Assembly: GCA_023362775.1 (NCBI GenBank)
Contig: JALMGJ010000002.1
Location: 59,560,414 to 59,624,413, forward strand
Reading direction: 5' to 3'
DNA: 64,000 nt
Source of the DNA: Charina bottae
Lineage: Eukaryota; Chordata; Lepidosauria; Squamata; Charinaidae
In this document: positions 46,390 through 58,770 of the stretch, one piece after another
Layout of the letters: each line of letters starts with the position of its first letter
Position numbering within the stretch: the first letter of the stretch is position 1
Program-made: the position numbers and the translations under genes
The notes under the pieces: generated by a model
Told to the model about the DNA's origin: nothing
What the model saw: the letters and a program-made list of their open reading frames with translations, nothing else
Databases searched by the model: none

Positions 46390-46445
46390 TTGTATCAATT
46401 TCTATCCTGCCTTTCTACCAAAAAGTTACTCAAGACAGCTAGCTA
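46390..46445 (-). mobile_element. Old LINE/SINE tail fragment
   Basis: 'atcaatttctatcctgcctttctacc...ctcaagacagc' resembles the tail block of L2-like SINEs in this genome. It is short and diverged. Confidence 0.4.
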
Positions 46446-46699
46446 TACTTATAAGAATAATTTTGTTTAGCTTGATTTTGATCTGAAAAAGTCTTAAATA
46501 ACTCAGTGTATCAAAGATGATATACTGATAAAAATAAGACACTGGCGTTAGAAACCAGACTCTGAATGAATTATTCTTATTTTGATATGGTGTTCATCTA
46601 AGTTCATCTATATTGAAAAGAAGGAGGGAAGCCTCTGATAAAACTATGGACAGCTGGATTAATTTCTGAAAGTCAGATCATTTCTTAAATTTAGTAAAA

Positions 46700-47080
46700 A
46701 ACTTAGTTACTTCTTCTTCTTCTTGTTAGTAGCTGTTGAGTCGTTTACGACTCATGGCAACCCTATGTATAATAGAATGAAATGCTATTCGGTCTTGTGC
46801 CATTTGCCTGACTGTTCCAATGTTTGCATCCATTGTTGTGGTAGTTGTATCAATCCATCTCATTGAAGGTCTTCCTCTTTTCCGCTGGCCCTCAACTTTA
46901 CCAAACATGATGCCCTTTTCAAGCGATCGGTCTTTCCTGACGATGTGCCCAAAGTATGAGAGTCTAAGCCTAGTTATCTTCACCTCTAGGGAACATTTTG
47001 GTTGTATTTCTTCTAAAACTGATTTGTTTGTTCTTCTGGCAGTCCATGGTATTTTCAATAATCTTCACCAACACTTGTAT
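46700..47080 (-). mobile_element. RTE/BovB-type LINE C-terminus and 3' end
   Basis: The minus ORF at 46726-47058 (110 aa) reads IPWTARRTNKSVLEEI, then LSYFGHIVRKDRSLEKGIM and GRPSMRWIDTTTTTM, the conserved C-terminal end of BovB/RTE ORF2. A (gaa)n-like tail lies at the left edge (about 46708). It is 5'-truncated right after this region. It is a different copy and tail type from 52676-57720. Confidence 0.8.
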
Positions 47081-48226
47081 TGTTAGAAAACAACAATTAC
47101 CTCTTATTTGACAGTATGTTTAAAAAGGAAAAAAGCACCATGGAAATGGATTTGAAACACAAACAAATTTCCTTTTCAAAAAGTCCCTAAAATAGAATAA
47201 AAAGCTGGTGCTATCAAGCAAGATGGGAAAAGGTCTCCAATGACTGGAGAATTCTGGGACTTGGTCAGGGAAGGAGAAGGAGGAGGAGAAGGAGAAGAAC
47301 AACTGTCAAAGCAGTTTACAGTTGTAAATAAGAGTATTACAAAATAAAACATCTGCAACTAATAGGGGCAGTCACTGGCTTGTCAAGACCAGCACACAAA
47401 GCTACACTGATGTGTACAGGTTAGCAGTGAAAAAAGTAAGAGGATCAGTCAAGAATCATGAATAAGCTTCCCAGGCAAATTCATTCATTCAAATATTTCT
47501 GGCTTAAGCCCCAATATCTTCTGAGAAGGTGTGAAAAACATTTCCAGGTGTGACCTCAAAGGCCAGTGAGAAAACTTGGAATATTTATCCCATTGTTTAG
47601 AAATAAATTAAGGGGGGGGGGAGTTCTGTGAAATTTAAAAATACATCTCCTTTCTTGTTGTAATTTATATTTCCTTTGCCTGCTGTACATTGCAAAATCA
47701 CTTTGAATACAGTACCAAGGAGAAGGAAGGGTTGGAAGAGAAAAGAACATGAGTTACTTGCATTTTGCTAAAAGAACCACTTTGTTGCTGCTCCTGCCAT
47801 AACCTCTGTATTTTCTTCAGACTGAGACATAGTAGAAAAACTCAAGCATGAACTGGCTTTTCAGAATGCCTTTTATGTAAGCTGGCAGAGCATATAAGAA
47901 TAACCTTTTGTAATTGATAACCAGTCTTTGTTTTTGCATCACAGAGTCAGTTATGGTATGGCCTGTTGCTTCTTAGGCCCTAAGAAATAAACGTAACGTT
48001 AAGAAGTAGGCAGAATGTATTGAGTCAACATTACCTTCCTAGAGTTTCATCTTGTTCCTCTAACCAAGAGGCAACATAAGTTAGTTTCTTCTATTCATCA
48101 TGTGTTGTAACTATAAAGGTTGGTTCACCTTGATATCATGGACCATTTTGAAATTGAGCTATGGACCTCCTAGAGCTGTTGTGTTGTTTTTCCCCATCTT
48201 GGTTACCATGCCACATGCATGTAAAT
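47081..48226. other. Unique intron
   Basis: A GGAGAA-rich stretch occurs at 47270-47300. Nothing else was recognised. Confidence 0.45.
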
Positions 48227-48290
48227 AGAGATGGATGGATGGATGGATGGATGGATGGATGGATGGATGGATGGATGGATGGATGGATGG
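48227..48290. repeat. (GGAT)n microsatellite
   Basis: About 15 perfect ggat/atgg units. The ORF that reads MDGWMDGW through it is an artefact. Confidence 0.95.
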
Positions 48291-49906
48291 GACATGTAGC
48301 ATGTTATTCATTTTTCCCCCCTATTCAATAGCTGATCTTCATTGGGACTGTGGTTTGTTTACTCCCACTGTTATAAATCACCCATTAATGCTTATTTCTG
48401 AGGAGAAAAGAAGACATTACAACCCTCATGCTAAACTATGTTAATTTAATACCATTTGATTGCCAGACTGGTATAATCATTCTATAATTTAGAATGACTA
48501 AAGCAGAGCTGTAGTTGCTACATTATTCTGTTTTCTTTAGCAAATATCACTTAGTCCTACTGGCTGAGGCAGAAAGTGATATCTGCCAATTGTATGTCCT
48601 GCAAGTCAGGCCCATATCAGGACAGCAAAGCCAGTAGCAAGTAGTGGTATAAAGTCTTTATGTAAGCAGCACAAAAATACTTTCCCAGATGTTTAGGTAT
48701 GGTTTTGTAGTTTAATGAAGTTCTTTAACCCTCATTAAAATGTAAAACATGACATAACTCTTCAGAAAAGGTGTATCCCTTGTGATAGCAGGGTGCTGTT
48801 GTAAACCATTTGAAGGATCAAGTCCCTCTGAGCCTTTCAAAAATTGCTCGCTGCAAACTGTAAAATGAAATCATGTTTTGGGAAAATATAGCCTTATCCA
48901 AAGATTTTTCTCAGTGTTGTCTAGGAAGCATTTATTTAGGATTCATTCATTATTCATGTATCATCACACGAGCATTTTGAAGATTAAATGTGGGGAAAGA
49001 CAAAGCTCGTGATAGCACAGATGGTACAGGTGAAATGTGAACAGCAAAGGAGTTGTAAAGAACATGTGAGAATGAATTGTGCTTGGAAATCTGCTGCTTT
49101 GGGGACTCCAGGAGTCCAAAACTAACACTTAGTTAATAGCATAATGCCAAGAGAGACCTGTGTTGTTAGCAATGCACAACATCAGGGACTGCATGCAATC
49201 ACAGACATGCTTGATATAAACAGGCAGACAAGACAAAGTTTTATTTTGCTGCTGAAAGCCTTTTAAAGAGTTTACAGAGGAGATTAGGGAAAAGGCAAGT
49301 TGAAAAAAGGAAAATTAGCATCTGAAGCCTTTTGTTCTATTACAAGGAAGGGCAAAAACAGAGAAAATTGATCTTAGCTGTACTGCCAGTAGCGTATCTC
49401 ACTAACACTGGCATGAAAAGAATCCCATGTGGTTCTAAAGGGTATGGGCAACAGAAGGGCAAACTGTAATTTTTGCTAATACATAATAGGTAGATTTTGT
49501 CTATAAAACTAATTTCACTACAATCTCCTGGCTGCTATTCAGTCCGACTCAACTTTACTCTTCCTGATCTACAACATAAGGATAATATCACTGGCCTTTA
49601 TTACAGTGCCATTGTTAGAATTCCTGAGGTTATGATGTTAGGATGGCAATGTCACAGTGTACTCTTAATTAAGAACTGCTTGTGAGATTGGCTAGTTTCT
49701 AGGCTAAACCAGTTTTGCGTGTACTCAAACAAAAGAATATTGCTTCCTGTTCATGAATTAATCTGCAATTATTCACAAAAATGTGAATTGAAATAAAAAT
49801 ACTTTGTTTATTTATGTATTTATAAGACCTATATGGTGGCCCATTTTATATACAATAATCCTAGGCAGCTCACTACAACAGCCAATAAAAACACTGACTC
49901 GAAGGT

Positions 49907-49908
<2 letters not shown>
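48291..49908. other. Unique intron
   Basis: Nothing recognised. Confidence 0.5.

Positions 49909-49940
<32 letters not shown>
49909..49940. repeat. (AC)n microsatellite
   Basis: About 16 AC units. Confidence 0.9.
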
Positions 49941-51669
49941 CAGTAAGTGGGAGTAAAGAAGCATTTTTATACAACAGCGGATTTTAGTGTGCATGGCTTT
50001 GTTGCCAGACAAAAGCCCAACATGCTCCATGTCCCTCTTTGTAAAAACCGTAACTTTGGTTTTGTGAAAGTTTATCCTCAATCAGAAAGTTTGTCAGCAT
50101 CACAAAATTTTGCAAATGAAATTAAGACTAATGGCTCTTTAGCAAGGCAGAAGAAAAGCCTGTCTGGAAGTCTGCGTAAAGTAAGCCACTTGAAGAAATG
50201 CTGACTATACTTTCAACCTATGCTCTGTCTCTGCTGTGAAGCTGAATAGAAGTTTTGTCTGCATGAGAGGTTGAGGAGGAAAGAGACAGGCTAGGGAATG
50301 CTTCCTCTGGTTCCAGTAACTGGCAGCAGAAGACCTGGATGATTTCTGCTGTTATTTTTCTAATCCCATAGTGTGATCGTGCTATGGAATCTCAGGATTG
50401 ACACTAACGGAGGCATTCTCTCCCACTTCTGTCCCTAAGTTTCTTCTGCCACCCATAGCAAAAAAGGGGAAAGAATAAATACACCCCCCCCACTTTTCTT
50501 GCCAAGGGGTGGGGAGAAGAAGTAGGTTTTTGCTGTCAATTCTCTGACCCCACAGAGAATTCACCCCAAGGAACTGGAGAACTGGCAGGCATAGGAGTAG
50601 TTCTTCCCTTCCAATGGCTTTGGAGAAGAGGGGTGGAAGAAGACCCATGGGTCTATAGCCAGTACCCCTGTGGTGAAGCTGTCCACAGTTCGTTTGCTGT
50701 CAAAAAGCAAATGGCCCTGACAATCACTGGCTAGGGACCAGAGGAGGGCATAACCCCAGTAGCCTTTTGAAATTGAAAAATCTCATTTTCGAAGCATAGC
50801 AAGAAAAGAGGAGGCTGCCTTCACAGGCCTCTGGGGGCAGGTTGAGGATGACGCCTATTCGTATCCTCCTCTGCACTGAGGCGAGCAAAATGTACAGATG
50901 AACCCTAAGTAAAAAGTGGCCTGCTGAGCCTGAAAAGGTATCTGTCGGGTATGAAACTGTTTTCATGGCCCAAAGCTTTACCTCCCAAGACCAGAAAGCC
51001 ATGCTGCTCCCCAGCCCTACCACTAGTGATGGAACTTACTGGGCTACCAGGAACCACAGGACAGAACTAAGCACTGCCAAAGAGCTCTTGTATCTATCCT
51101 TTATATATAAAACCAAAGAAAGGAACTCAGTGGGGTGTTCACAGCTGCTGCCTTTGTCAACTGCTATTCCCTCAAGGAACATGAGCCAAGGCACTTTGAG
51201 GATCACATTTCCATCTGCCTTTGGCTATTTTGATTCCCTTCTTGCACTTGGCAGAAACAGACTTGATTGCCACTGGATTTTTATAAAAATACTGACTTTG
51301 GAGGGCTTGGAGGGTTTGGGGGATGCCCAAATTAGTTTGTTTATCTTGGTATAGCAATTCCTAGGACATTTCTCAATTAATATAAATATATTTAGGAATG
51401 AAGAAAGCTGTATTAAACAGTTATTCTGAGTTCGTTTGAATATTTGGGACTATGATCCATGTGATTAAAATTAATGAATCTCCAAAACTAATCTGTATGT
51501 CAGGAGGTCTTCCTATTTTTACTCCCTCATGTTGTTGTTTTTTTAAACACATATATAAAAAGTAGTTTGATGGCAGCTTGATGGTATCTCAAAAAACTAA
51601 GCTGGGTTAGATGTGATTAGTAGCTAAAGGGGAGATAGCCAGGAAATTCCCAGGCTGTAGGATAGATAC
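49941..51669. other. Unique intron
   Basis: ORFs up to 129 aa (50965-51354) are found on both strands but resemble no family. No exon-like unit with Ig or fibronectin residues was seen. Confidence 0.45.
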
Positions 51670-51785
51670 TGATAAAATATTCCAGGAGAAATCAGTGGCA
51701 AACCACTTCCATATTCATGCCAAGAAAACTGTATTGATGTGTTCATAAAGTCACCAGAAGTCAAGCTTGACTTGGAAGAGAGTTT
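51670..51785 (+). mobile_element. Diverged SINE 3' fragment
   Basis: 'agtggcaaaccacttccata', then 'gccaagaaaact' and 'agaagtcaagcttgact' match the 3' half of the Sauria-type SINE in + orientation. Confidence 0.6.
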
Positions 51786-52503
51786 ACTTCATATAAATTA
51801 TTTAATATTTTTTGTAACATGGGATTCTACTGAAATTTTCAGTAAACAAATTGCAAACACTTCTAGGAAAAGATGGATTTCATTCACGACATATCCAACG
51901 TTGCATTTGGACAAAGCTGTTAGCCTCAGTTACAGGTTGGGATAAAGAGTTTCAAAATCTAGTTGCCCACTGGGTTCACTTTGAGTGTAATTGTTTGATT
52001 CTACTAAAATCTTGGCAAGTCTTTCTTTCCTCAGGAGTCTGTTTCATTGTTAACAGTTAACACTACAAAATACATAGGGAAAGAAGAGGTGTGTAAAATA
52101 TTTTGAGTTCAGAACAAGTGGTTCTGGTTTCATGGGGTACTAGCAGGGCCATTTTGAGCTTGGAACCCTTCCATTAAATTTGGAACAATGTCAGAATCTC
52201 TCCAGTGAGATTGGAACAACCTGTTTCAAGCTTGAAACAGCTGTTTCAGGTGTGAAATATTTTGCACATCTCTTACAGAAAGTATTAAGTTGTAGACATT
52301 GGTGCAGCTTTTTATGAATAAAAATCATATGAGAGAGTCCTGCTTTTAAAATAGCCTGTAAGTAGTGTGGGTATGTGTATGCTCAATTTATCTTCCAACC
52401 AAGCAAAATGTTTTATTTTTGATATATTTAAAGCAAAGTTTGATTTACTTCAAAGTGCTTTTTGGTTTCTTATTCAAACTATTCATTTTTAAGCATTTTG
52501 GTC
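51786..52503. other. Unique intron
   Basis: Nothing recognised. Confidence 0.45.
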
Positions 52504-52511
52504 CTGTAAAG

Positions 52512-52642
52512 CAGTGTTCCTCAACCTTGACAACTTTAAGATCTATGGACTTCAACTCCCAGAATTCCCCAGCCAGCATGGCTGGGGAATTCTGGGAATT
52601 GAAGTCCACAGATCTTAAAGTTGCCAAGGTTGATGAACACTG
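52512..52642. mobile_element. Palindromic hAT MITE, 131 bp
   Basis: It starts CAGTGTTCCTCAACCTTG and ends with the inverted copy (caaggttgatgaacactg). Almost the whole element folds on itself around 'ccagccagcatggctgg'. An exact 8-bp target duplication, ctgtaaag, flanks it (52504-52511 and 52643-52650). Confidence 0.92.
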
Positions 52643-52797
52643 CTGTAAAGCATTGGATAAGTGATAGGGATTTTTCACATTGATTGACTGATTAGGTGCT
52701 GTCAAGGTAGTGTCAACTCTTAATGACCACATAAATAGATATTCTCCAGGATGTTCTGTCCCCAACTTGGTCTTTCAGGTCTTCCAACAGTATACCT

Positions 52798-52863
52798 TGT
52801 GGGGGAGATGGGCGGGATATAAATGTGATTGATTGATTGATTAATAAATAAATAAATAAATAA
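52798..52863 (+). mobile_element. L2 LINE 3' tail inserted in the RTE
   Basis: 'tgtgggggagatgggcgggat' is followed by (gatt)n and (aaat)n. It is flanked by a 6-bp direct repeat, atacct (52792-52797 and 52864-52869). Confidence 0.7.
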
Positions 52864-52915
52864 ATACCTATCACCACTGTAATTGCATACATCTGCCTTG
52901 CTGCTGGTTATCTTC

Positions 52916-53366
52916 TGTTGGGGTTTGTATATACCCAGGAATTTACAATTAGATAAATTATACTGGAGAGGCTTGATATCTAGGTGAGAGGGGAATTATT
53001 CTGCAAGTCACCCAATTAGCAGCCATTGTTGTAGGGATGATGTGGCAGTGTATGACTCATACTACAGGTGCTAATAGTTTAGTTGGGTGTGGCAGATGAT
53101 GAGAGTGACATATAATGTGATTGGTCAGTTTATGTATATAAGCAGAGAAGTCTGGTGTTCTTTCTTCTCGTTGCTGTTGAAACTTCTCATTGCTGTATTG
53201 CTGTATCATTTGTTACTGCTGTTGGATGTATTTTGACTACGTATGTATATAAAGTAAATTGGCTATTTTATCTAATCTCTGCTTGAGTGTCTATTTACTG
53301 CATAGAACGTGGATCACTGGTATCTTGGAAAAAGGAGCAGGCCACCCCATGGTGCGCACTCTGACA
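52916..53366 (+). mobile_element. Solo LTR, 451 bp
   Basis: It starts TGTTGGGG and ends CTCTGACA. An exact 5-bp target duplication, tcttc, flanks it (52911-52915 and 53367-53371). A TATA-like 'tatataagcag' lies at about 53136, and the sequence from 53245 on resembles R-U5, so the orientation is +. It interrupts the 3' part of the RTE. Confidence 0.88.
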
Positions 53367-53569
53367 TCTTCTTTTTCTCCTTCTTTCCAGGTCTTCCAGT
53401 ATTAAAGGCTTCTCCAGCATTAAAAGCATCACATAATGTGTCTAAAATATTATCATTTCTGCCTTGAGTGAGAACTCTGGATTTGTTCCATAAAAATATA
53501 TTTATTTTCTTGGTTATCCATATTATTCTCAGGAGTCTTCTCCAACACCAGAGCTCTAAAAGATCAATA

Positions 53570-54211
53570 TGTGGGGATTATGCTGGCTTATGGGGTTTAA
53601 GGCGCAGAGTAATCAGACAGAGTGCAGCTTTTATGGCTAAAATATTTACTTGTAAGGCAATAAATGTATATACAGTTACATTATTGCAGAAAAGGAAAAA
53701 ACAAACCTATAAGCAGAGTTTCGTTCCTTGGTTCCATTGACAGACATGAAGGAGCCACGATGCCATGGCCTACATACACAGCCATGGCATGCAGTCCCCA
53801 GAAGCAGAACACACACAGGAACGAAAGAAAGACCTGACAGAAGTCAAGAAGCCAAGAAGCATAGACCCATAGTTCACAGCTGAGATATACACTTGTTTCA
53901 GCTTTCTGATTGGTGGAACCTAAGAATCATGGGTTACAAAACTTAACAAAGCTTAAAGCATTTAGAATTGCACATAGTATAAACCGCCATGAGATGGCAG
54001 TGTTGCATCTAACCAAGCATACTGTTTCACCCCCCCAGAGTGTGGGCTTTGGTTCCCATGAGTTATTTCAGACTGAGACAATAACATCACATGATATTAT
54101 GCCTTGGCTGGCCAAGGCTGCCCACCTGTTTATCAGTGCTTTGTTTTGAGAACACGCTACAGAGGAATAGTAAACAGAAAGCGATTTGCTTTTCACAGGA
54201 AAACCCTGACA
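53570..54211 (-). mobile_element. Solo LTR, 642 bp
   Basis: On + it starts TGTGGGG and ends CCCTGACA. An exact 5-bp target duplication, caata, flanks it (53565-53569 and 54212-54216). Read on minus it starts TGTCAGGG, and a 'cataaaagctgcactctgtc' stretch that looks like an R-U5 start lies near its 3' end, so the orientation is minus. The RTE sequence continues without loss across the insertion. Confidence 0.87.
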
Positions 54212-55209
54212 CAATATTCTTTCTATGCTGCTTCTTTAAAGTCTGTTTATTTCCATAGAGTGTCACAGAAAAGACCATTGCCTGCATGATTTTGATCTTT
54301 GTAGGTATAGACACATCAAGGCATCCGAATATCTTTCCCAAAGCCTTAATTGCTGCTCTACCAAATGCTAGTCTGGGGTTGTATTTCTTAACTATTGGTT
54401 CTTTCTATTGATGGTCAATCCTAAAAAGGAGAAGCTATCCACCATTTCAGTATCTTCACTGTCAGTTCTAAGGCTGGCTACTGTATGTCATGTCATGAGT
54501 TTGGTCTTCATGACTTGCATTATTAAAGCTTGGAGGTCATTTGTATTTTCAACTATCAGAATAGTGTCACCAGCACAGTGCAAGTTATTGATGTTTTTTC
54601 TTCCAGTTTTAAAACCATACTCATTTTCTTCCAATCCAACTTCCTTCAATATATATTCAGTATATAATTGAAAAATAAGGAAAGAGTATATAGCCTTGTC
54701 TCACTCCTTTGCCTACCTGGAGCCAGTGTAGTGAGTAAGGAAGATGACCTTGGCAGAGACATCCAGAATGAGATAACATTTGGAAGCATCTCAGGCAGAT
54801 GCCTCCCTAATTCATTGAACTATAAAAGAGAGGAGGAAGTACAGAACAATCAGTATTGCAAGATTCTGTTATTATAGCCAATGTCAATAAAAGTAGTTTT
54901 AGCCTTCCTATGGAGTTGATTTCCTGGTCTGGTCTACTTGGGCTGACAACCAGTCTGTTTTGCCATGTGCCATCCAGACTGTGGCTTCCTGGCCTGTGTA
55001 TAAGTTTTGCATGAGAACAATGAGAAATTTTAGAATTCCCATTTTCTGAAGAACATTCTGCAGTTTGACATGATGAGCACAAAGGTCATTCTATGATCAA
55101 TGAAGCACATATTAACTTCTTTTTGAAGTTGTTTGACTTTTTCAATTATCCAGTGTGTATCAGCAATAATGTCTCGTGTCCCTTGGCCTTTTCTAAAACC
55201 AACTTGAAC

Positions 55210-55865
55210 CAATCGAAGAAAATATTTGTAGCTCAGGATTGAAGTGTGGAGTCCTTGGTGCTCTCTGAGCCTTGTTGTTTTCTTGCAGACATTTCATTGT
55301 AAGGCTAGGCAACATCTTCAGTGCGAAAAGGGAGTGGGACTTGCTCTCTGTTTATATACCCTGGCTTGTCCTGCCTGTGTTGATGGGGGTGTTGTTCTCT
55401 CCTTGGTAGTACCTTGATTGGGTTGTTGTTTGCTGCTTGGTTGACTGACTGAGTTAATAGTTCCTTGTTTAGGGTATATTGTGTTGTTTGATTGCTCCTC
55501 TGGTGCTAATCTTGGTGTTAATCTTTGCCTATCTGGTTGTTGATTGCTGGCAAGGAGGTGTTCTGGTCTTCTGGGTTTTCTATTGTCTCTTATGAATAGT
55601 ATGTAAATGTTGTTTACCTCTGTGTGTCTGTTGATGGCTGCTTTGTCTGAGTGCCAAGCTTCCAGGAATTCTCTAGCAGTTTTGGATTTGGCTTGGTTTA
55701 AGATGCTCACAGTTTCCCAGTTGAAAGTATGGTTAAGTATGTCCATGTGTTGTGAGATTAAGGAGTTTTCATCGTGTCTTCTGAGTGCTAGTTGGTGTTT
55801 GTGGATGCTGGCAATGAAATGTCTGCAAGAAAACAACAAGGCTCAGAGAGCACCAAGGACTCCAC
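55210..55865 (-). mobile_element. Penelope-like element, third family, C-terminal part with inverted end
   Basis: It is flanked by an exact 12-bp target duplication, accaacttgaac (55198-55209 and 55866-55877). The minus ORF at 55318-55839 (173 aa) holds the end of a PLE endonuclease region: HMDILNHTFNWETVSILNQA, then REFLEAWHSDKAAINRH. The right 53 bp (55813-55865) are the reverse complement of about 55246-55298. The left end has about 36 extra nt (55210-55245). The reverse transcriptase is absent. It is inserted in the RTE. Confidence 0.85.
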
Positions 55866-57720
55866 ACCAACTTGAACATCAGGCATCTCCATTTTCCGTG
55901 TGGGGGTCTAGTCTGCATTGGATGATCCTAAGCATTATTTTTGCTAGCATGTGAAATTAAGGATATTGTATGATAGTTTACACACTCTGTTAAGTCTCCT
56001 TTCTTTAGTATTGGTATGTACTGTAGATTGATCACTTCCAATCTGTTGGCCACTGTGTCGTTCTGCAGATTTGCTGGCATAGCTTAGTGAGAACCTTTGC
56101 TGATTCTTCTATTGCTTGCCCTATTTCTGTAGATATTCCATTGTTTTCTGTAGCCTTCCCACTTCGTAATGACCAAAATGCTTCGGTCTTCTAGCACTAG
56201 GGCATTACTTCTAACATACCTTGGATGTTGACATCTCTACTGTACAGTGTTTGAGTATACTCCATCCATCTTCCTTTGATATCCATTGAATCAGTTACTA
56301 TCTGTCTATTGGCATCCTTTAGCATACCAATTTGAAGTTGGAACCTCCTTCTGAATTCAGAGATCTTTTGAAAAACTTTCCTTGTTTTTCCATGTTTGTT
56401 TCCATCTTCGATGTCTTTACAGATGTTGTAATATTACAGATGTTGTAATATTGCTTCTTGGCTCTTCTATAAGTTCTCTGAAACTATTCATTAAGTTTCT
56501 TTCTGAGATTTTTGTCTTTACTGGCTTTGGTTTCTCTTCACTTGGCAATTTCCACAGTTTGTTCTGACATCCAATTTGCTTTCTTCTCTTTCTTCATTTT
56601 TGGCAGTCTCTTTTCACATTAATCCTTAACAACTTCTTTGATTTCATTTCACAGTTGTTTCCGTGTCAATAAGGTTCAGGACTTCAAAGTGATTCCTGAT
56701 GTTCTCCCTGAAAATGGTGGGTATATACTTGAGATGATATCACAGAAACTGGTTGACTTTGCTTTAGCTTGACTTGGAAGTTGCAGATGAGTAGTTCCAC
56801 AGTCAGCCCCTGGCCATGTCTTTGCTGTTATAACTGAGGTTTTCACCTCCTTGTACCAATTACATAGTTAGAATTTGTCAATTAGAGTTCTGTGTACTTC
56901 ATCTGGTGATCCAGGCATTGTTTTGGTTGTTGAAAGATTGTGTTAGCAGTGAAGAAATTATTAGTTTGCAGAAATTGGCAAGTCATTCTCCTGCTTCATT
57001 TTGGTTTCCTAGGTCATACAGTCCAATTATGTTTTCCTCTTTAATATCTCCAGCTTTGACATTCCAGACTCCAATCACAAGCAGCACATCTTACAATACC
57101 ATTCCTTCATTTTTAGTGTCCTGAGTAGTAAACAGTGTGATCTTCCGACTGAAGGTGTCCAGTTCTAGTCCATTTCAATTCACTCATGCGTAAGATGTCA
57201 ATTTGTAGTTGATCCATCTTTCACTGTGCTGAGCTTTCCCGTGTTCATGTTTCTTCCCACTATAATTCTCTTTTCAGCTTCAGATTTTTTTCCTATGTAG
57301 CAACATCAACATCAGCAACTAGTCCTGAAGGCTTTAATCTAGCCATGTCATAAACACCATTAGTAATCTGAAAGATCCTCAGCTCTTCCTCAGTACCATG
57401 TTGAGTGCCATCCAACATTAGGGACCCGTTATACAATAGTATATCATCAATTGTTTTATATTTTCTATCAATGTGGTTTTCTTGGTAAAATACAGGAGTG
57501 ATTTACCATTGCCTTCTTCCATGCAGTATGAAATGAAGCCTTTGGCATTGTCACTAGAGTGATCATCTGCCTCCAGTATCTTCCTATACCTCTGTTGTCT
57601 GATATGGATGCCTACCTGCTTTAGCTAGGATCATACCTGCTGGGATTCTGTACTCTTGGCATATACTTGCAGCATTCCTTGCTCATCCCTCCTAGGAACA
57701 CCCTCACTACCACAATGAGA

Positions 57721-58669
57721 TAGCATAGCAGGACTGGGCGGTGGGTGGAATTTTCACAGCTTGTACCTAAATTTGTAGGTTATTTCTCTCTGAAACTGAA
57801 ATATATTGATAATATTACTATTTGTGTGGTATTTGGAACTATGAACTTGAGTGTATCTTTTTTAATCAGTGTGAAGTTTCTTTGTAAACAGTGAAAAAAT
57901 GGGTCTTAAAATGACATCAGAGATTTTTACTTTGCATTTTTGGACAACTCAGAAAGGACTGGATAGAGTATCCTTGTTGAATATGTAATTCAGGAATTAG
58001 CCTATTATTTTAAAAAATATTAGTCTAAAATTCACAAGCTTGTAAACACTGTTATATAATGATAAGAATTAAAGATGGAGATATTCTTCTAGGCTGTCTC
58101 TAGTTCATGGCATTTATAACCATACTAAGGGTTGTGTAAGGTTTGAGCTTGGGAAATAGCTTAGATAATTATTATACTATACTATATTTCTTGCACCTCT
58201 GGATTCTTGGTATATAAGTCATGTCCTGTCAATGTTTCAACTTTTTTGATAGGGAAGGAAGGTAATTTCCATTCAATTATCTACTTTCCTCAAGTGTTTA
58301 AATTTATGATCCATACATATTGTATTAGGTCATTTTTATTTAACTCTGCACTCAACTATAAATCCTACTATTTCATAGCAGAATTGGTAGATGTTGTTTG
58401 CTTTTATTGCATTTTTTGTAATTGTAGTCAGCCATGACTTGAAAACAAGGTATGCATTGGAATAGCTGGCTGTGAATTCAGTGATTAACTCAAGCACAGA
58501 CTTGGCACTAATGTTCTGCACAGTGGTCCTGAAGCTTCTGTTTCTAATCAAACTAACACAGGACATCTCTCTCTTCCCACTCAGCACATTTTCTCTGGAG
58601 AATGTCCTCATTCTGCCATTGCTGTTTATGTGATAAAGGAGCTGTTCTTCTTGTATTAAATGTAATAAA
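57721..58669. other. Unique intron
   Basis: Nothing recognised. Confidence 0.5.
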
Positions 58670-58770
58670 TGCCTTGAGTCAAGCTTGACTCCAGGTGACT
58701 ATATGAACACATTCATGCCATTTTCTTGCAACAGTAAATTCTACTCTCCAGGGTTTCTATATATCCATGT
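58670..58770 (-). mobile_element. Diverged SINE 3' fragment
   Basis: 'gagtcaagcttgactccagg' through 'gccattttcttgca' is like the 3' half of the Sauria-type SINE in minus orientation. Confidence 0.5.

Larger units (their letters stand above)
52676..57720 (-). mobile_element. Near full-length RTE/BovB LINE, split by four insertions
   Basis: Minus-strand reading from about 57720: start of the endonuclease (IIVGRNMNTGKL, about 57240-57290), the RT segment VGFRKGQGTRDIIADTHWII (about 55150-55210), and IPTKIKIMQAMVFSVTLYG (about 54260-54310), all in the order of BovB ORF2. The 3' end lies at 52676-52791 with a gattga-type tail. Without the four insertions (L2 tail 52798-52863, LTR 52916-53366, LTR 53570-54211, PLE 55210-55865) about 3.2 kb remains, the usual length for BovB. 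Stops and frameshifts are many, so it is an old dead copy. Confidence 0.78.

Noticed and set aside
48235..48444. ORF with repeated MDGW
   Set aside because: It is a translation of the (GGAT)n microsatellite.
55318..55839. 173-aa ORF as a gene
   Set aside because: It encodes the end of a PLE endonuclease region and lies between 12-bp target duplications inside an RTE.
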